From CALGLS01 sp964508085 (GTDB lineage: Bacteria; Bacteroidota; Bacteroidia; Chitinophagales; Saprospiraceae): a stretch of 64,000 bases of DNA. The stretch lies in contig CAZDTI010000003.1 in the NCBI GenBank assembly GCA_964508085.1, positions 13,226 to 77,225 on the forward strand, read 5' to 3'. Of the stretch, positions 9,196 to 17,076 are shown piece by piece (position 1 is the stretch's first letter; each line of letters opens with the position of its first letter). A model generated the notes under the pieces. That model saw only the letters and a program-made list of their open reading frames with translations. It was not told the origin of the DNA and did no database searches. The position numbers were made by a program, and so were the translations under genes.

Positions 9196-10026
9196 ATGGA
9201 AGAAAGCGTTGGCAAATTAGAAGTATATACTGGACAGTTTATTGACTGGGCCGTTATTTTTGTACCCAAATTGATTTTAGCCTGCATCATTTTATTTATA
9301 GGCTTTTGGATGGTTAGAAAATTAGATGCCATTGTAGAAGCGGCGATGGAGAAAGCGGGACTTTCTTTAGAGATCACCTCTTTTTTAAGCTCTATTATAG
9401 AGATCGGGTTAAAATTCGTAGTCGTCTTGATTGCTGCTGGGATGTTGGGATTTGAGATGTCTTCTCTTGTAGCGGTTTTAGCAGCAGCAGGTTTTGCTAT
9501 TGGTTTGGCCCTACAGGGTTTCCTAGGGAATTTTGCTTCTGGGATTACTATTGTTTTCTTCAAACCTTATAAGGTTGGTGACTGGGTAGAAATTTCTGAA
9601 AAGTTTGGCCGGGTAGAAAGCATCCAAATTTTCAATACCACCATTATTACTCCAGGACAAAAGACCTTGATCATTCCCAATGGTCAGGTTACGGATGGGA
9701 TCATTACTAATTTTTCCACTAAAGGTCACATTCGAATTGAATTAAATGTGACAATGCCTTATGCTGAAAGTTTCCCTAAGGTGAAATCTGTTATTATAAA
9801 AGCATTAAAAACAGTTCCTGATGTCATGCAAGATCCTGAACCTATGGTAGGGATTGAGTCTTTTGATAGTCACAATGTTATAATCGGTATTCGTCCTTTC
9901 ATCAAACCAGATAACTATTGGGATGTTACTTTTAATGTGCATGAAGTGGTGAAGAAGGCCTTTAACGAGAATGGAATTAAGGTATCTTACTCTGAGGGAA
10001 TTGAGCTTGGGGAGATCGGAGATTGA
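9196..10026 (+). CDS. mscS: small-conductance mechanosensitive channel, MscS family
   Basis: At 276 residues this is close to the usual length of minimal MscS proteins. It has three transmembrane segments: residues 18-38, about 68-84, and the pore helix at about 90-125. The pore helix has the Gly/Ala-packed sequence VLAAAGFAIGLALQGFLGNFASG. The beta domain follows (FKPYKVGDWVEI, then LIIPNGQV, then ITNFS), and then the cytoplasmic alpha/beta cage. Such channels open under membrane tension to release solutes during osmotic downshock and sit in the inner membrane. The gene appears monocistronic, with a good promoter upstream. A near-palindromic hairpin just downstream may end the transcript. 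The symbol is a family symbol; paralogues elsewhere in the genome are likely. Confidence 0.92.
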   Translation: MEESVGKLEVYTGQFIDWAVIFVPKLILACIILFIGFWMVRKLDAIVEAAMEKAGLSLEITSFLSSIIEIGLKFVVVLIAAGMLGFEMSSLVAVLAAAGFAIGLALQGFLGNFASGITIVFFKPYKVGDWVEISEKFGRVESIQIFNTTIITPGQKTLIIPNGQVTDGIITNFSTKGHIRIELNVTMPYAESFPKVKSVIIKALKTVPDVMQDPEPMVGIESFDSHNVIIGIRPFIKPDNYWDVTFNVHEVVKKAFNENGIKVSYSEGIELGEIGD

Positions 10027-10042
10027 TTCCCGACCGCGCCCA

Positions 10043-10074
10043 CATTTGTCCCGAGTTGCAACTCGGGGCAAATG
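10043..10074. repeat. 32-bp palindromic hairpin element
   Basis: CATTTG-T-CCCGAGTT-GC-AACTCGGG-G-CAAATG is a near-perfect palindrome with one T-G mismatch pair. It lies 16 bp after the mscS stop and is much more G+C-rich than its surroundings. It lacks a following T run, so it looks more like a dispersed palindromic element that may also slow transcription than like a standard terminator. Confidence 0.6.
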
Positions 10075-10144
10075 ATGGTTCGACTCCTCCAAAGTCTTGC
10101 GTGGGGTTTGTAGGGGTTCTTGTTACTGGTGTGTGGGTGCGATG

Positions 10145-10173
10145 TGTGGTTGTGTGGTTGTGTGGTTGTGTTG
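10145..10173. repeat. 8-bp tandem repeat TGTGGTTG
   Basis: TGTGGTTG is repeated three times in direct tandem plus a partial fourth copy. It lies just outside the 3' end of the downstream minus-strand gene. This looks like a slippage-prone simple repeat with no coding role. Confidence 0.7.
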
Positions 10174-10178
10174 ATCCC

Positions 10179-10823
10179 TTAGATTTTTCTTAGCTCTTCC
10201 ATTTCGTTTAGGGTTTCTTCTAGTTTTTTAAGTTTGCGGCCATAGACGGCGTTTAAGTCCAGGCGATATAGTGGCTCGCTGAAGTAGCTTACTACCACTA
10301 ACAATAATACTCCTAATGATATCCAGATTATGGGTAGACCTCCTACCATATAGGTATTCGAGTTGTTCATAATGTAATCTTTCAACTGGGTTCCGAAGAA
10401 ATCATTGAAGAGTACGAGTGATACTAATCCTATGAAATACAAAGGGTAAAATACTTTGTAAATTTTGACAAGGTCTTCTATTTTCTCTTTGAGTTGGAAG
10501 TCAAATGATTTTAGGTAGTCGTAGCTATTTTTTGTTTTGTCTATTTGGCTTATTCCTTTAAAGCTTTTTTTTCCGAATACGATTAACGGAATAAATAAAG
10601 TAGCTAGAAAGATCCCTACGGGGGGGACACCAGCAACAAATCCTATAGCAAGATGAACTACCATAAGCAGGATGACATAATATTGGTTCCAACGAAACAT
10701 CCTGATCATTTTGTCAATGATGTGATTTGATTTTTGATTGTAAAAATCATTTATTTTGGGAGCTACCAGTGCATTGTTATTTAAAAATCCTTCTTTCCAA
10801 ATTTCTTCGATTGACTTTTTCAT
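10179..10823 (-). CDS. membrane protein co-transcribed with an ECF sigma factor
   Basis: The product has 214 residues. A soluble N-terminus of about 45 residues is followed by two hydrophobic segments (YYVILLMVVHLAIGFVAG and IFLATLFIPLIVFG), a charged central helix, two more hydrophobic segments (about 125-140 and 165-185), and a C-terminal coiled-coil (LKKLEETLNEMEELRKI). It follows the sigma factor gene on the same strand with a gap of about 100 bp. A membrane protein downstream of an ECF-like sigma factor often acts as an anti-sigma or sensor partner. This protein has no zinc-binding anti-sigma motif, so that role is only an inference from position. No family is recognised. Confidence 0.65.
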   Translation of the reverse strand: MKKSIEEIWKEGFLNNNALVAPKINDFYNQKSNHIIDKMIRMFRWNQYYVILLMVVHLAIGFVAGVPPVGIFLATLFIPLIVFGKKSFKGISQIDKTKNSYDYLKSFDFQLKEKIEDLVKIYKVFYPLYFIGLVSLVLFNDFFGTQLKDYIMNNSNTYMVGGLPIIWISLGVLLLVVVSYFSEPLYRLDLNAVYGRKLKKLEETLNEMEELRKI

Positions 10824-10923
10824 ATTATTCTTTTTTGATTTGTTGATGAATTATTTAATGTTAAATGATTTTATTTGACCAGAGATACGTTTTGCTAAAC
10901 GTTATCCTGTTGGAAGCAGAAGT

Positions 10924-11409
10924 TTAGTACGCTACTAGAATTTTTTTCAAGCGTTCTTTGATCCTCTTTATTCGGACGCCAATATTGTTGGGATTCGTCC
11001 CCATGATGTCTGCAATTTCCTGATACGTTTTTTCTTCGAGGTAAAGGAGTATCACTCCCCTATCCACTTCCGATAATTGGCGAATGGCTTTGTACAAAAT
11101 ATTTAAGGATTCCTCTTTAAAGACATCAGCTTCTATGGAAACTTCATTTGGAATATACTCTGTAACAAAGTGTTTTTCTTTATTCTTCTTTTTCTTCATC
11201 AGAGTCAGACAAACATTTAGGGACAGCCGATAGACCCAAGTGGACCAATCCGATTGCTGTTTAAAGTTTCCTCTGGTTCGCCAAATTTGCAGGCACACTT
11301 CCTGATAGTAATCTTCAAAATCTTCCTGAGTATTGGTATAGGCTCTGCACATCTTGATGATGATGCCGGCGTGGGGAAGAATGGAAAAGTTGTAAAAATC
11401 GTTGCTCAC
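10924..11409 (-). CDS. ECF-type RNA polymerase sigma factor
   Basis: This 161-residue protein shows the two-domain layout of extracytoplasmic-function sigma factors. Region 2 contains DFEDYYQEVCLQIWR (about 30-44) and the -10-binding part WSTWVYRLSLNVCLT. A charged linker follows. Region 4 holds the helix-turn-helix VILLYLEEKTYQEIADIMGTNPNNIGVRIKRIKERL (about 119-155). It directs RNA polymerase to a small regulon. The membrane-protein gene immediately downstream on the same strand is a likely regulatory partner. No anti-sigma factor of the FecR type follows, so it is not a standard SusC/SusD-linked sigma factor. Promoter elements upstream were not recognised. Confidence 0.88.
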   Translation of the reverse strand: MSNDFYNFSILPHAGIIIKMCRAYTNTQEDFEDYYQEVCLQIWRTRGNFKQQSDWSTWVYRLSLNVCLTLMKKKKNKEKHFVTEYIPNEVSIEADVFKEESLNILYKAIRQLSEVDRGVILLYLEEKTYQEIADIMGTNPNNIGVRIKRIKERLKKILVAY

Positions 11410-11557
11410 TTTAATTGTATTAAATTATTTTAATTGTTACTTAGTTAGTGGCTAAGGTAGAAGGATTATTACAGGTTGATGAATTTTATTATTTTTGGAT
11501 AGAGATATTCGTTTATAGAATCCTTTGGAATAAACCCGTAAAAACAATAAACTACCT

Positions 11558-12064
11558 ATGGAAAATAACACTTGCCTTGCCTTCTTCCTATGTCTATTAT
11601 TATCTCTCAACTCTTGCAGCGATAAAGTATACTTCCTTGCCGGACCTACATTTGATTCGGGCAATGTTGGGTTGACCAATGCTGGGGCCCGCGACTGGGA
11701 CTCCCGCTGGGGAACCAGCTATGAAATTGGTTATGCTTTCTCTGAGAAAAACTTCCTGTCTTATAATCTAAGTTATATTGGATATGAAAATTATGATGGC
11801 ACCAATACCTATACTAGTGCTTTGGAATATGCTCGGGAAAGTAATTTTTCAAATTTCTCTTTAATCTATGGAGGCGGTTTCGGATTTTCACATAGTTTTC
11901 CTAGTGGTCCAACAATACCTTTACGTATTGGTCTTTTTTATGATATTCCTGTTCATGAAAACCTTTCTGTACGCTTGGGGATTATGGATCGCCCTCAGTA
12001 TTTCATCAAAAGGGGTGGTCAATTTAATAACGGTTTGAGTTTGATGGCAGGGTTACGGTTTTAA
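11558..12064 (+). CDS. small outer-membrane-like lipoprotein
   Basis: The 168-residue product starts with a short signal peptide ending LLLSLNSC, a plausible lipobox with Cys20 as the lipidated residue. The mature part alternates hydrophobic and polar residues in short strands (TSYEIGYAF, FLSYNLSYIGYE, LRIGLFYDIP, LSVRLGIM) and ends in LSLMAGLRF. That terminal Phe with alternating strands is typical of an outer-membrane beta-barrel. At this length it would be about an eight-stranded barrel. It stands alone between the sigma-factor operon on the other strand and the membrane-protein operon. The function is unknown; the location is inferred. Confidence 0.65.
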   Translation: MENNTCLAFFLCLLLSLNSCSDKVYFLAGPTFDSGNVGLTNAGARDWDSRWGTSYEIGYAFSEKNFLSYNLSYIGYENYDGTNTYTSALEYARESNFSNFSLIYGGGFGFSHSFPSGPTIPLRIGLFYDIPVHENLSVRLGIMDRPQYFIKRGGQFNNGLSLMAGLRF

Positions 12065-12171
12065 TTTTTTAAAGTATAAAAATGTCCAAAATTATATAAA
12101 GATTACTACCTTAGGGGGAGTAACAAACATGTGGTAAAGATATACTGCAAAAGAAAACCAACAAACAAACT

Positions 12172-13758
12172 ATGCCTCCTACTCCATCCGAAAAAAAGTC
12201 TTTCTTCGCGGAATGGCTGGAAAAGCTACAACAGGAAAGTTGGCAACTGGAACTACTAATTTCCGGATTTGCGCTCTTTGGTATTCAGAAAAGCCGGGGT
12301 GCTATTTTCAGTTTTCAAGAATACCTGCACTTTGAATATACAAGCCCAATTTTAAAACTCTCCTTCAGGGTTTTGGAAATAGGTTGGAAAATTTTCTTCT
12401 TTAATTTGTTAGTTCACGTTATCTTTAGAGGCTTGTGGATAGGAGCGATTGGCCTTCGCTATGTTTCTGGAGAAATCGATTATGACAAGCTAAACTACTC
12501 TCCGTACTTTACGAAATATCTAAAAAAATCAGTTGGAGATTATGATGATTTTATTGAAAAATTAGAAAAAATTTGTAGTGTTATTTTTTCTTATACCTTC
12601 CTGCTATTCCTATTCTTTGTGTCTTTAATGACTTCTGCTTTTTTTATATACCTGCCGGGGTTCATCTATGAATTATTTTTTGGAGATCTAAATAGCTCAC
12701 CTTTGGCGATGCTCTTTTTTAGTCTTTATGCCATAACATATGTATTAATTGGTTTGATTGTCTTCATTGATTTTATTTCGCTTGGTGCTTTCAAACGGAT
12801 AAAAGACGATTCCGTTTCGAGAGTGTATTCCTGGATTTATATCTTCTTCAGTATCACTAGTCTCACTTTTCTGTATCGTCCACTCATTTACAATTTTATT
12901 GATAATAAGTATACGAAGCCTTTATTTTATTTATCTTTCCCATACATTTTCTTCATTTTAACTTTTAACAATTCTTTTACAATTAACTCTTTTCCTCATA
13001 TCCCAAATGAGAAGGAACTTAGAGAACAAGGCATATTGGTCAACGATTTTTGGTATGAAGATTTAGCGCAAGCACAAATAGATAAGTCTCCATCTTATGA
13101 TGAAGAGATTTTTTTAAATTCGCAATTGCCCTCTGTTGTGCTTTCCAATTATCATATGAAAGATCCATATGCTTCTATTATGATGCGCTTTTACCATTCT
13201 GATACAGAGATGCTTAAAGAGAGTAAAGGACTTACCGCTATTCACAAAGATGGAATGGCTTTTAGCTTATTTGGTGAAAAACTGGAAGAAGATAGCCTTC
13301 GAGAGGAAGTGGGCTCTTTTTATAACAAACAAATGCTAGCTATCGCCAAGGTAAGTCGTGTTATGAAAGACTCCATGAAGCGAAATAGAAAAGTTAAAAT
13401 AAAGAAAACATATTTTAAACAACAACGAGATTCTCTTCGAAATGTCTTTATAACTATAGCGGATCAAAAAAAGGAAGCACTCCGTAGATATGATCAGAAA
13501 AAGAATCAGAAAATGTTGGATGCTTTCGTTTCTCTTTTGGAAATTTCAATTGACTCCATTGATTTTACAGATAGCCTCTATTGTACCTTTGCCAAATCTG
13601 AAAACACTTATAAGAAAGGACTTCGATGTAACTTCTCGGTGCAACAATTAAAAACAGGAAATCACATACTGGAGGTAAGACGAAAAGTTTATGACAAGAA
13701 TGAACCTGATAGTACTTTTGTGCAGATTTACCAACTTCCTTTCCTTAAACAATTTTAG
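12172..13758 (+). CDS. multi-pass membrane protein of unknown function
   Basis: The protein has 528 residues. It opens with a soluble segment (KKSFFAEWLEKLQQESWQLELLISGF) and then shows about six hydrophobic segments between residues 27 and 275 (around 85, 145, 180, 225 and 255). A soluble charged C-terminal half follows (about 280-528) with a Lys/Arg-rich helical stretch around residues 395-450 and a beta-like ending. No catalytic motif was recognised. The next gene follows after only 8 bp on the same strand, so the two form an operon. Similar large membrane proteins of unknown role are common in this phylum. A transport or envelope role cannot be claimed from the sequence. Confidence 0.6.
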   Translation: MPPTPSEKKSFFAEWLEKLQQESWQLELLISGFALFGIQKSRGAIFSFQEYLHFEYTSPILKLSFRVLEIGWKIFFFNLLVHVIFRGLWIGAIGLRYVSGEIDYDKLNYSPYFTKYLKKSVGDYDDFIEKLEKICSVIFSYTFLLFLFFVSLMTSAFFIYLPGFIYELFFGDLNSSPLAMLFFSLYAITYVLIGLIVFIDFISLGAFKRIKDDSVSRVYSWIYIFFSITSLTFLYRPLIYNFIDNKYTKPLFYLSFPYIFFILTFNNSFTINSFPHIPNEKELREQGILVNDFWYEDLAQAQIDKSPSYDEEIFLNSQLPSVVLSNYHMKDPYASIMMRFYHSDTEMLKESKGLTAIHKDGMAFSLFGEKLEEDSLREEVGSFYNKQMLAIAKVSRVMKDSMKRNRKVKIKKTYFKQQRDSLRNVFITIADQKKEALRRYDQKKNQKMLDAFVSLLEISIDSIDFTDSLYCTFAKSENTYKKGLRCNFSVQQLKTGNHILEVRRKVYDKNEPDSTFVQIYQLPFLKQF

Positions 13759-13766
13759 CCGGCGAT

Positions 13767-14288
13767 ATGAAGAAGAACATCCTCATTTTTGGAATTATTA
13801 ATACCGTTTTGGCTTTCTCGGCTATTCTTATGCCAATTTATAGCAGCATAAATACCATTGTATTAGGCATTGCTCCTTTAGTCCTGAGCCTTATAGTAGC
13901 CTTTATTGCGGCCTTTTTCTTCAGAAAGAATAACCCTAAAGATGCTTCTTTCAGAAACTTGTTTATTACCGTTTTTGGCGGGCTTAGTATTGGTATTTTG
14001 GTTGGCACTTTGCTGATAATTTGCTTCTTTTTTTGTCTTTCTGAAGAAACGAAATTGATATTGGAAAATCAATATCTGGAAAATCAATTCACTTCTCTCA
14101 GTCACCTTTCTAATTCGATTGCATTTATGGATGCACTTGAAAAGGCCTCAGACGATCTTTTCAATTTAGAGTACCAAATTGTAGGATCAATTTATGGGAT
14201 AGTTCTTAATGTATTGTTTGCAGCAGTTGTTGCTTTGTGCATGAAGAGAGAATACTCCGATCTTGATGCTGTAAAATCGATAGATTAA
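13767..14288 (+). CDS. DUF4199-like four-helix membrane protein
   Basis: The 173-residue protein has four predicted membrane helices: residues 4-22, 30-52, about 67-92 and about 140-160. The long extracytoplasmic loop between helices three and four contains an FMDALEKASDD-like segment. The arrangement and the first helix (KKNILIFGIINTVLAFSAI) resemble the DUF4199 family, which is widespread in Bacteroidota and has no established function. It is the second gene of a two-gene operon, separated from the upstream membrane protein by 8 bp. It converges with the next gene, with only 4 bp between the stops. Confidence 0.6.
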   Translation: MKKNILIFGIINTVLAFSAILMPIYSSINTIVLGIAPLVLSLIVAFIAAFFFRKNNPKDASFRNLFITVFGGLSIGILVGTLLIICFFFCLSEETKLILENQYLENQFTSLSHLSNSIAFMDALEKASDDLFNLEYQIVGSIYGIVLNVLFAAVVALCMKREYSDLDAVKSID

Positions 14289-14292
14289 TCTT

Positions 14293-14820
14293 TCACACAT
14301 CCAAATCTGGAGCGCGTTCGCCTTCCAGTCTCAGAGTATCTTGCGCTATGTCCTCCTTTTTCACTCCCAAAAATGAATCTGCATCTAAGGGAATATATGC
14401 CTGTTGTTCTACTTCCAACTGCCCGGCTTCATCAAGACCTATGTAAAACGCATCCACTTTGCCTTCTTTGTGAAGACCTTCATATATTTTATTTCTAGCG
14501 GTCAAATCCAATAAATCAAAAGATAATCTAGTTGATAAATCATTTAGGTTAAGAAATAGGTCTTCTATATGCTTGGTATGGACATCCGGAGAGAGAGAGA
14601 TGGTAACAGTCTTCGTCGTATTTTTACCAGGCATTATCTTGAAAGAAACTTCCAGAGCATCGGGTGCTTCTGTCATTTCGTAGTAATAATTTCGAAAAGA
14701 CTCTAGCCCATTTCCTGTTTTTTTCGTTAATTTGAAGCCTCTTTTTTGAAGTTGCGAATCTAAATAATCATCTCTTTGGGCTATTTTGAATTTTAGATAA
14801 AGTAGTTTAGTGGATTCCAT
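14293..14820 (-). CDS. hypothetical soluble protein
   Basis: This 175-residue cytoplasmic-looking protein has no signal peptide and no membrane segment. It has a mixed alpha/beta pattern with several beta strands (ALEVSFKIMPG, KTVTISLSPDV, KVDAFYIGLDE) and an acidic C-terminus. No family is recognised. It lies convergent to the DUF4199-like gene and divergent from the HtrA protease gene, whose ATG is 29 bp from its own. The two may share a regulatory region, although no promoter was recognised there. That gap is too short for two full independent promoters, so promoter elements may overlap the coding sequences. Confidence 0.55.
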   Translation of the reverse strand: MESTKLLYLKFKIAQRDDYLDSQLQKRGFKLTKKTGNGLESFRNYYYEMTEAPDALEVSFKIMPGKNTTKTVTISLSPDVHTKHIEDLFLNLNDLSTRLSFDLLDLTARNKIYEGLHKEGKVDAFYIGLDEAGQLEVEQQAYIPLDADSFLGVKKEDIAQDTLRLEGERAPDLDV

Positions 14821-14849
14821 GTGTGGGTGGTTAATAAAAATTAATAATC

Positions 14850-16010
14850 ATGAAAAACATTTTAAGATTGCTAAGCTTAGTGCTTCTCTTAGGCCTCGGT
14901 TTCGTAGCTGGAACTGCTTGGACCTCTTCCCAACAAACAACAAATGATAATGGATCAGCAGCCACTGTAGGAGAATCAAGTCCGGATATATCTAATGAGA
15001 CGCAAAATTCTGCTCAAGTAACAAATAAATACGCCGACAAATTAAATCAACCCGAAAAAGCAACCATTGCACTTTTCGAAGAAGCTGCTCCTTCTGTAGC
15101 TTTCATCACAACCACTTCTCTTAATCGGGACTACTGGAGTAGAAATGTAACAGAGATTCCACGTGGAAGTGGTTCTGGTTTTGTTTGGGACAAAAAAGGA
15201 CATATTGTGACCAACTATCATGTCATAAAAGGAGCTGATCGAGCACAGGTAACGCTCGCTGATCAGACTACCTGGCAGGCTAGTCTAGTTGGCTATGAAG
15301 CCAGTAAAGATTTGGCCATTTTGAAAATTGAGGCACCGGTCCAGCAACTCTTTCCCATTCCAAGAGGGATGTCTGACAACTTGATGGTTGGGCAATCCGT
15401 TCTTGCTATAGGTAATCCTTTTGGCTTGGACCAAACCTTGACTACAGGCATTATTTCAGCACTTGGGCGGGAAATCGAATCTGTCTCTGGAGTTCCAATT
15501 CGAGATGTAATTCAAACGGATGCCGCCATCAATCCTGGAAACTCAGGCGGCCCACTTCTGAACTCCTCCGGTGAATTGATTGGTGTCAACACCGCTATCT
15601 ATTCTCCTTCTGGTGCATACGCCGGAATCGGGTTTTCTATCCCTGTAGATGTGGTAAAGTGGGTGGTTCCAGATTTGATCAACTTTGGCAAACTTATGCG
15701 ACCAACACTAGGTGTTGAATTGGCCAGTAATCAAATTGCCAGTCGCCTAAATCTAAACGGTGTCCTAATAATTAACGTCATAGAAGGAAGCGCTGCTAAG
15801 AAAGCTGGCCTCCGCCCTACTCTTCGGGACCGACGTGGGAATATTGAATTCGGTGATATCATTGTTGGAATTAACGAAGAAAGGATTGATAACCGGAATG
15901 ATCTTGTCTTGGCTTTGGAGCAGTACAAACCGGGAGAAGAAGTGACGATTAGGGTTTTGCGTGAGGAGGAAGAGGTTGATGTAAAGTTATTGTTGGATTC
16001 GGCGCGGTGA
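14850..16010 (+). CDS. degP: HtrA/DegP-family periplasmic serine protease
   Basis: At 386 residues this is a DegS/DegQ-sized HtrA protease with one PDZ domain. An N-terminal signal or anchor helix (RLLSLVLLLGLGFVAGTAW) leads into a low-complexity linker. The trypsin-like domain follows, with the catalytic triad His124 (TNYHVIKGAD), Asp154 (SKDLAILKI) and Ser232 (NPGNSGGPLL). The PDZ domain occupies about residues 288-380, with LGVEL and the SAAKKAGLR and FGDIIVGINEERI motifs. It degrades or refolds misfolded envelope proteins. Only one PDZ is present, so a DegS-like regulatory role is also possible. The stop codon TGA is shared with the first bases of a downstream 54-bp repeat array, which suggests the original 3' end may have been altered. 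Confidence 0.92.
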   Translation: MKNILRLLSLVLLLGLGFVAGTAWTSSQQTTNDNGSAATVGESSPDISNETQNSAQVTNKYADKLNQPEKATIALFEEAAPSVAFITTTSLNRDYWSRNVTEIPRGSGSGFVWDKKGHIVTNYHVIKGADRAQVTLADQTTWQASLVGYEASKDLAILKIEAPVQQLFPIPRGMSDNLMVGQSVLAIGNPFGLDQTLTTGIISALGREIESVSGVPIRDVIQTDAAINPGNSGGPLLNSSGELIGVNTAIYSPSGAYAGIGFSIPVDVVKWVVPDLINFGKLMRPTLGVELASNQIASRLNLNGVLIINVIEGSAAKKAGLRPTLRDRRGNIEFGDIIVGINEERIDNRNDLVLALEQYKPGEEVTIRVLREEEEVDVKLLLDSAR

Positions 16011-16341
16011 TTCCTCGATTCGGTCGTGCCTCCCTCACTCGGAATGACAAGGGAATTGTTCTGTGGTTTTGGTTCGGTCGTGCCTCCCTCACTCGGAATG
16101 ACAAGGGAAATGTTCTGCGGTTTTGATTCGGTTGTGCCTCCCTCACTCGGAATGACATGAGTATTGCTCTTCGTTTTGATTCGGTCCTGCCTCCCTTTCT
16201 CGGAATGACAAGGGGATTGGCCTTCGTTTTTGATTCGGTCATGCCCCATCAATCGGAATGACAAGGGAAATGTTATTACTTCTTGTATCGGAATGACAGG
16301 TCAGCTGACTTAGCGACTTGTCATTCCGAGGGAGTGCAGCG
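16008..16341. repeat. second 54-bp tandem repeat array with inverted terminal unit
   Basis: Units start at 16017, 16071, 16125, 16178 and 16232 (53-54 bp period) with the core GATTCGGTCGTGCCTCCCTC then ACTCGGAATGACA. They are the same family as the array at 0.8-1.6 kb, but here the AATGACA end is preserved in all copies. The array ends with CGGAATGACA (16285-16294) facing its inverted copy TGTCATTCCG (16319-16328), so the last unit is head-to-head. Open frames across it are by-products of the repeat. Confidence 0.88.
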
Positions 16342-16530
16342 AGTTGAGGTATTAGGGCCATCAGAAGTTTCTCCAGCATCTGATAAAGGTTTGGCAAATT
16401 CAGCTTCTAGGATATCTACAATCTCCGAAAGTTCATCGTGTATTATAGTCACCATATCTTCCGAATCCGTTGATTTTGGTTCCAGTTCTTTTTTATGAAC
16501 AATTTTTAAATCTGCCTTCTTTTTTTTCAT
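16321..16530 (-). CDS. small acidic hypothetical protein truncated or ended by a repeat
   Basis: This 69-residue frame starts MKKKKADLKIVHKKELEPK and continues with an acidic helix (VTIIHDELSEIVDILEAEF). The last residues (about TSTRCTPSE) and the TGA stop come from the TCATTCCGAG-type repeat. The charged helical body looks like real protein, while the tail does not. It may be a genuine small gene whose end was replaced by the repeat, or a remnant. No family is recognised and no promoter was found. Confidence 0.4.
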   Translation of the reverse strand: MKKKKADLKIVHKKELEPKSTDSEDMVTIIHDELSEIVDILEAEFAKPLSDAGETSDGPNTSTRCTPSE

Positions 16531-16677
16531 TCGTTTATCTATTGCTGGGTGTACCTAAAGATCGAGAAGATTTTATTCGAAAGCATCATCCTTTCGAGTG
16601 ATTTTCTTGCAACAATATGCTGTTTCTAATCGTATTTCAACACAATACAAATCTTTTTACTCATTTCTCAACTATTA

Positions 16678-17043
16678 ATGACAATGGCCAATAACAATAA
16701 AAACAACCCAACCGGAGTAAATCTCGGGGAAATCGGTACAATTCGAGATATTTTGATGGGGCAACACATCAACCAATACGAAGAGCGATTTCTAGAAATG
16801 AAGGAAGAAATGAACGCCCTTCGTGAGGAATTGGAAGAAAAAATTCAGGCGGTAGATCATTTTCACAAATTTGCAATGATTGATTTTGGAAAAGAAACAA
16901 CACAACGTTTCAACAAAGTAGAAAAACAACTGGCCAAAGATGTGAATAACCTAGAACAGAAAATCCGAAATTCAAGTACTGCTGATAAGAAAGAAATTGG
17001 AAAATTGATGGCTAACGTGGCAAAGAAACTGATTGGCGAGTAG
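16678..17043 (+). CDS. coiled-coil protein, first gene of the small-GTPase operon
   Basis: The 121-residue protein has an N-terminal segment LGEIGTIRDILMGQHINQYEERF (about residues 16-38) followed by long charged coiled-coil helices (EMKEEMNALREELEEKI and KVEKQLAKDVNNLEQKI). A start at the second Met (16684) is equally possible. From memory, the IRDIL..G....YE.RF block is found in small proteins encoded next to OmpA-family proteins in cyanobacteria and other bacteria; this has not been checked here. It lies 33 bp upstream of the 282-aa gene on the same strand. It is probably a scaffold or adaptor for the proteins encoded downstream. No enzymatic motif is present. Confidence 0.7.
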   Translation: MTMANNNKNNPTGVNLGEIGTIRDILMGQHINQYEERFLEMKEEMNALREELEEKIQAVDHFHKFAMIDFGKETTQRFNKVEKQLAKDVNNLEQKIRNSSTADKKEIGKLMANVAKKLIGE

Positions 17044-17076
17044 TTCTATATTTCATAGAAGCAAAATCATAAAAGT

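Noticed and set aside
9177..9563. 128-codon minus-strand frame over the mscS-like gene
   Set aside because: It is antisense to a clear channel gene with a typical family sequence.
15731..16264. Minus-strand open frames of 177 and 97 codons over the second array
   Set aside because: They consist of repeat-derived text plus antisense of the HtrA gene.
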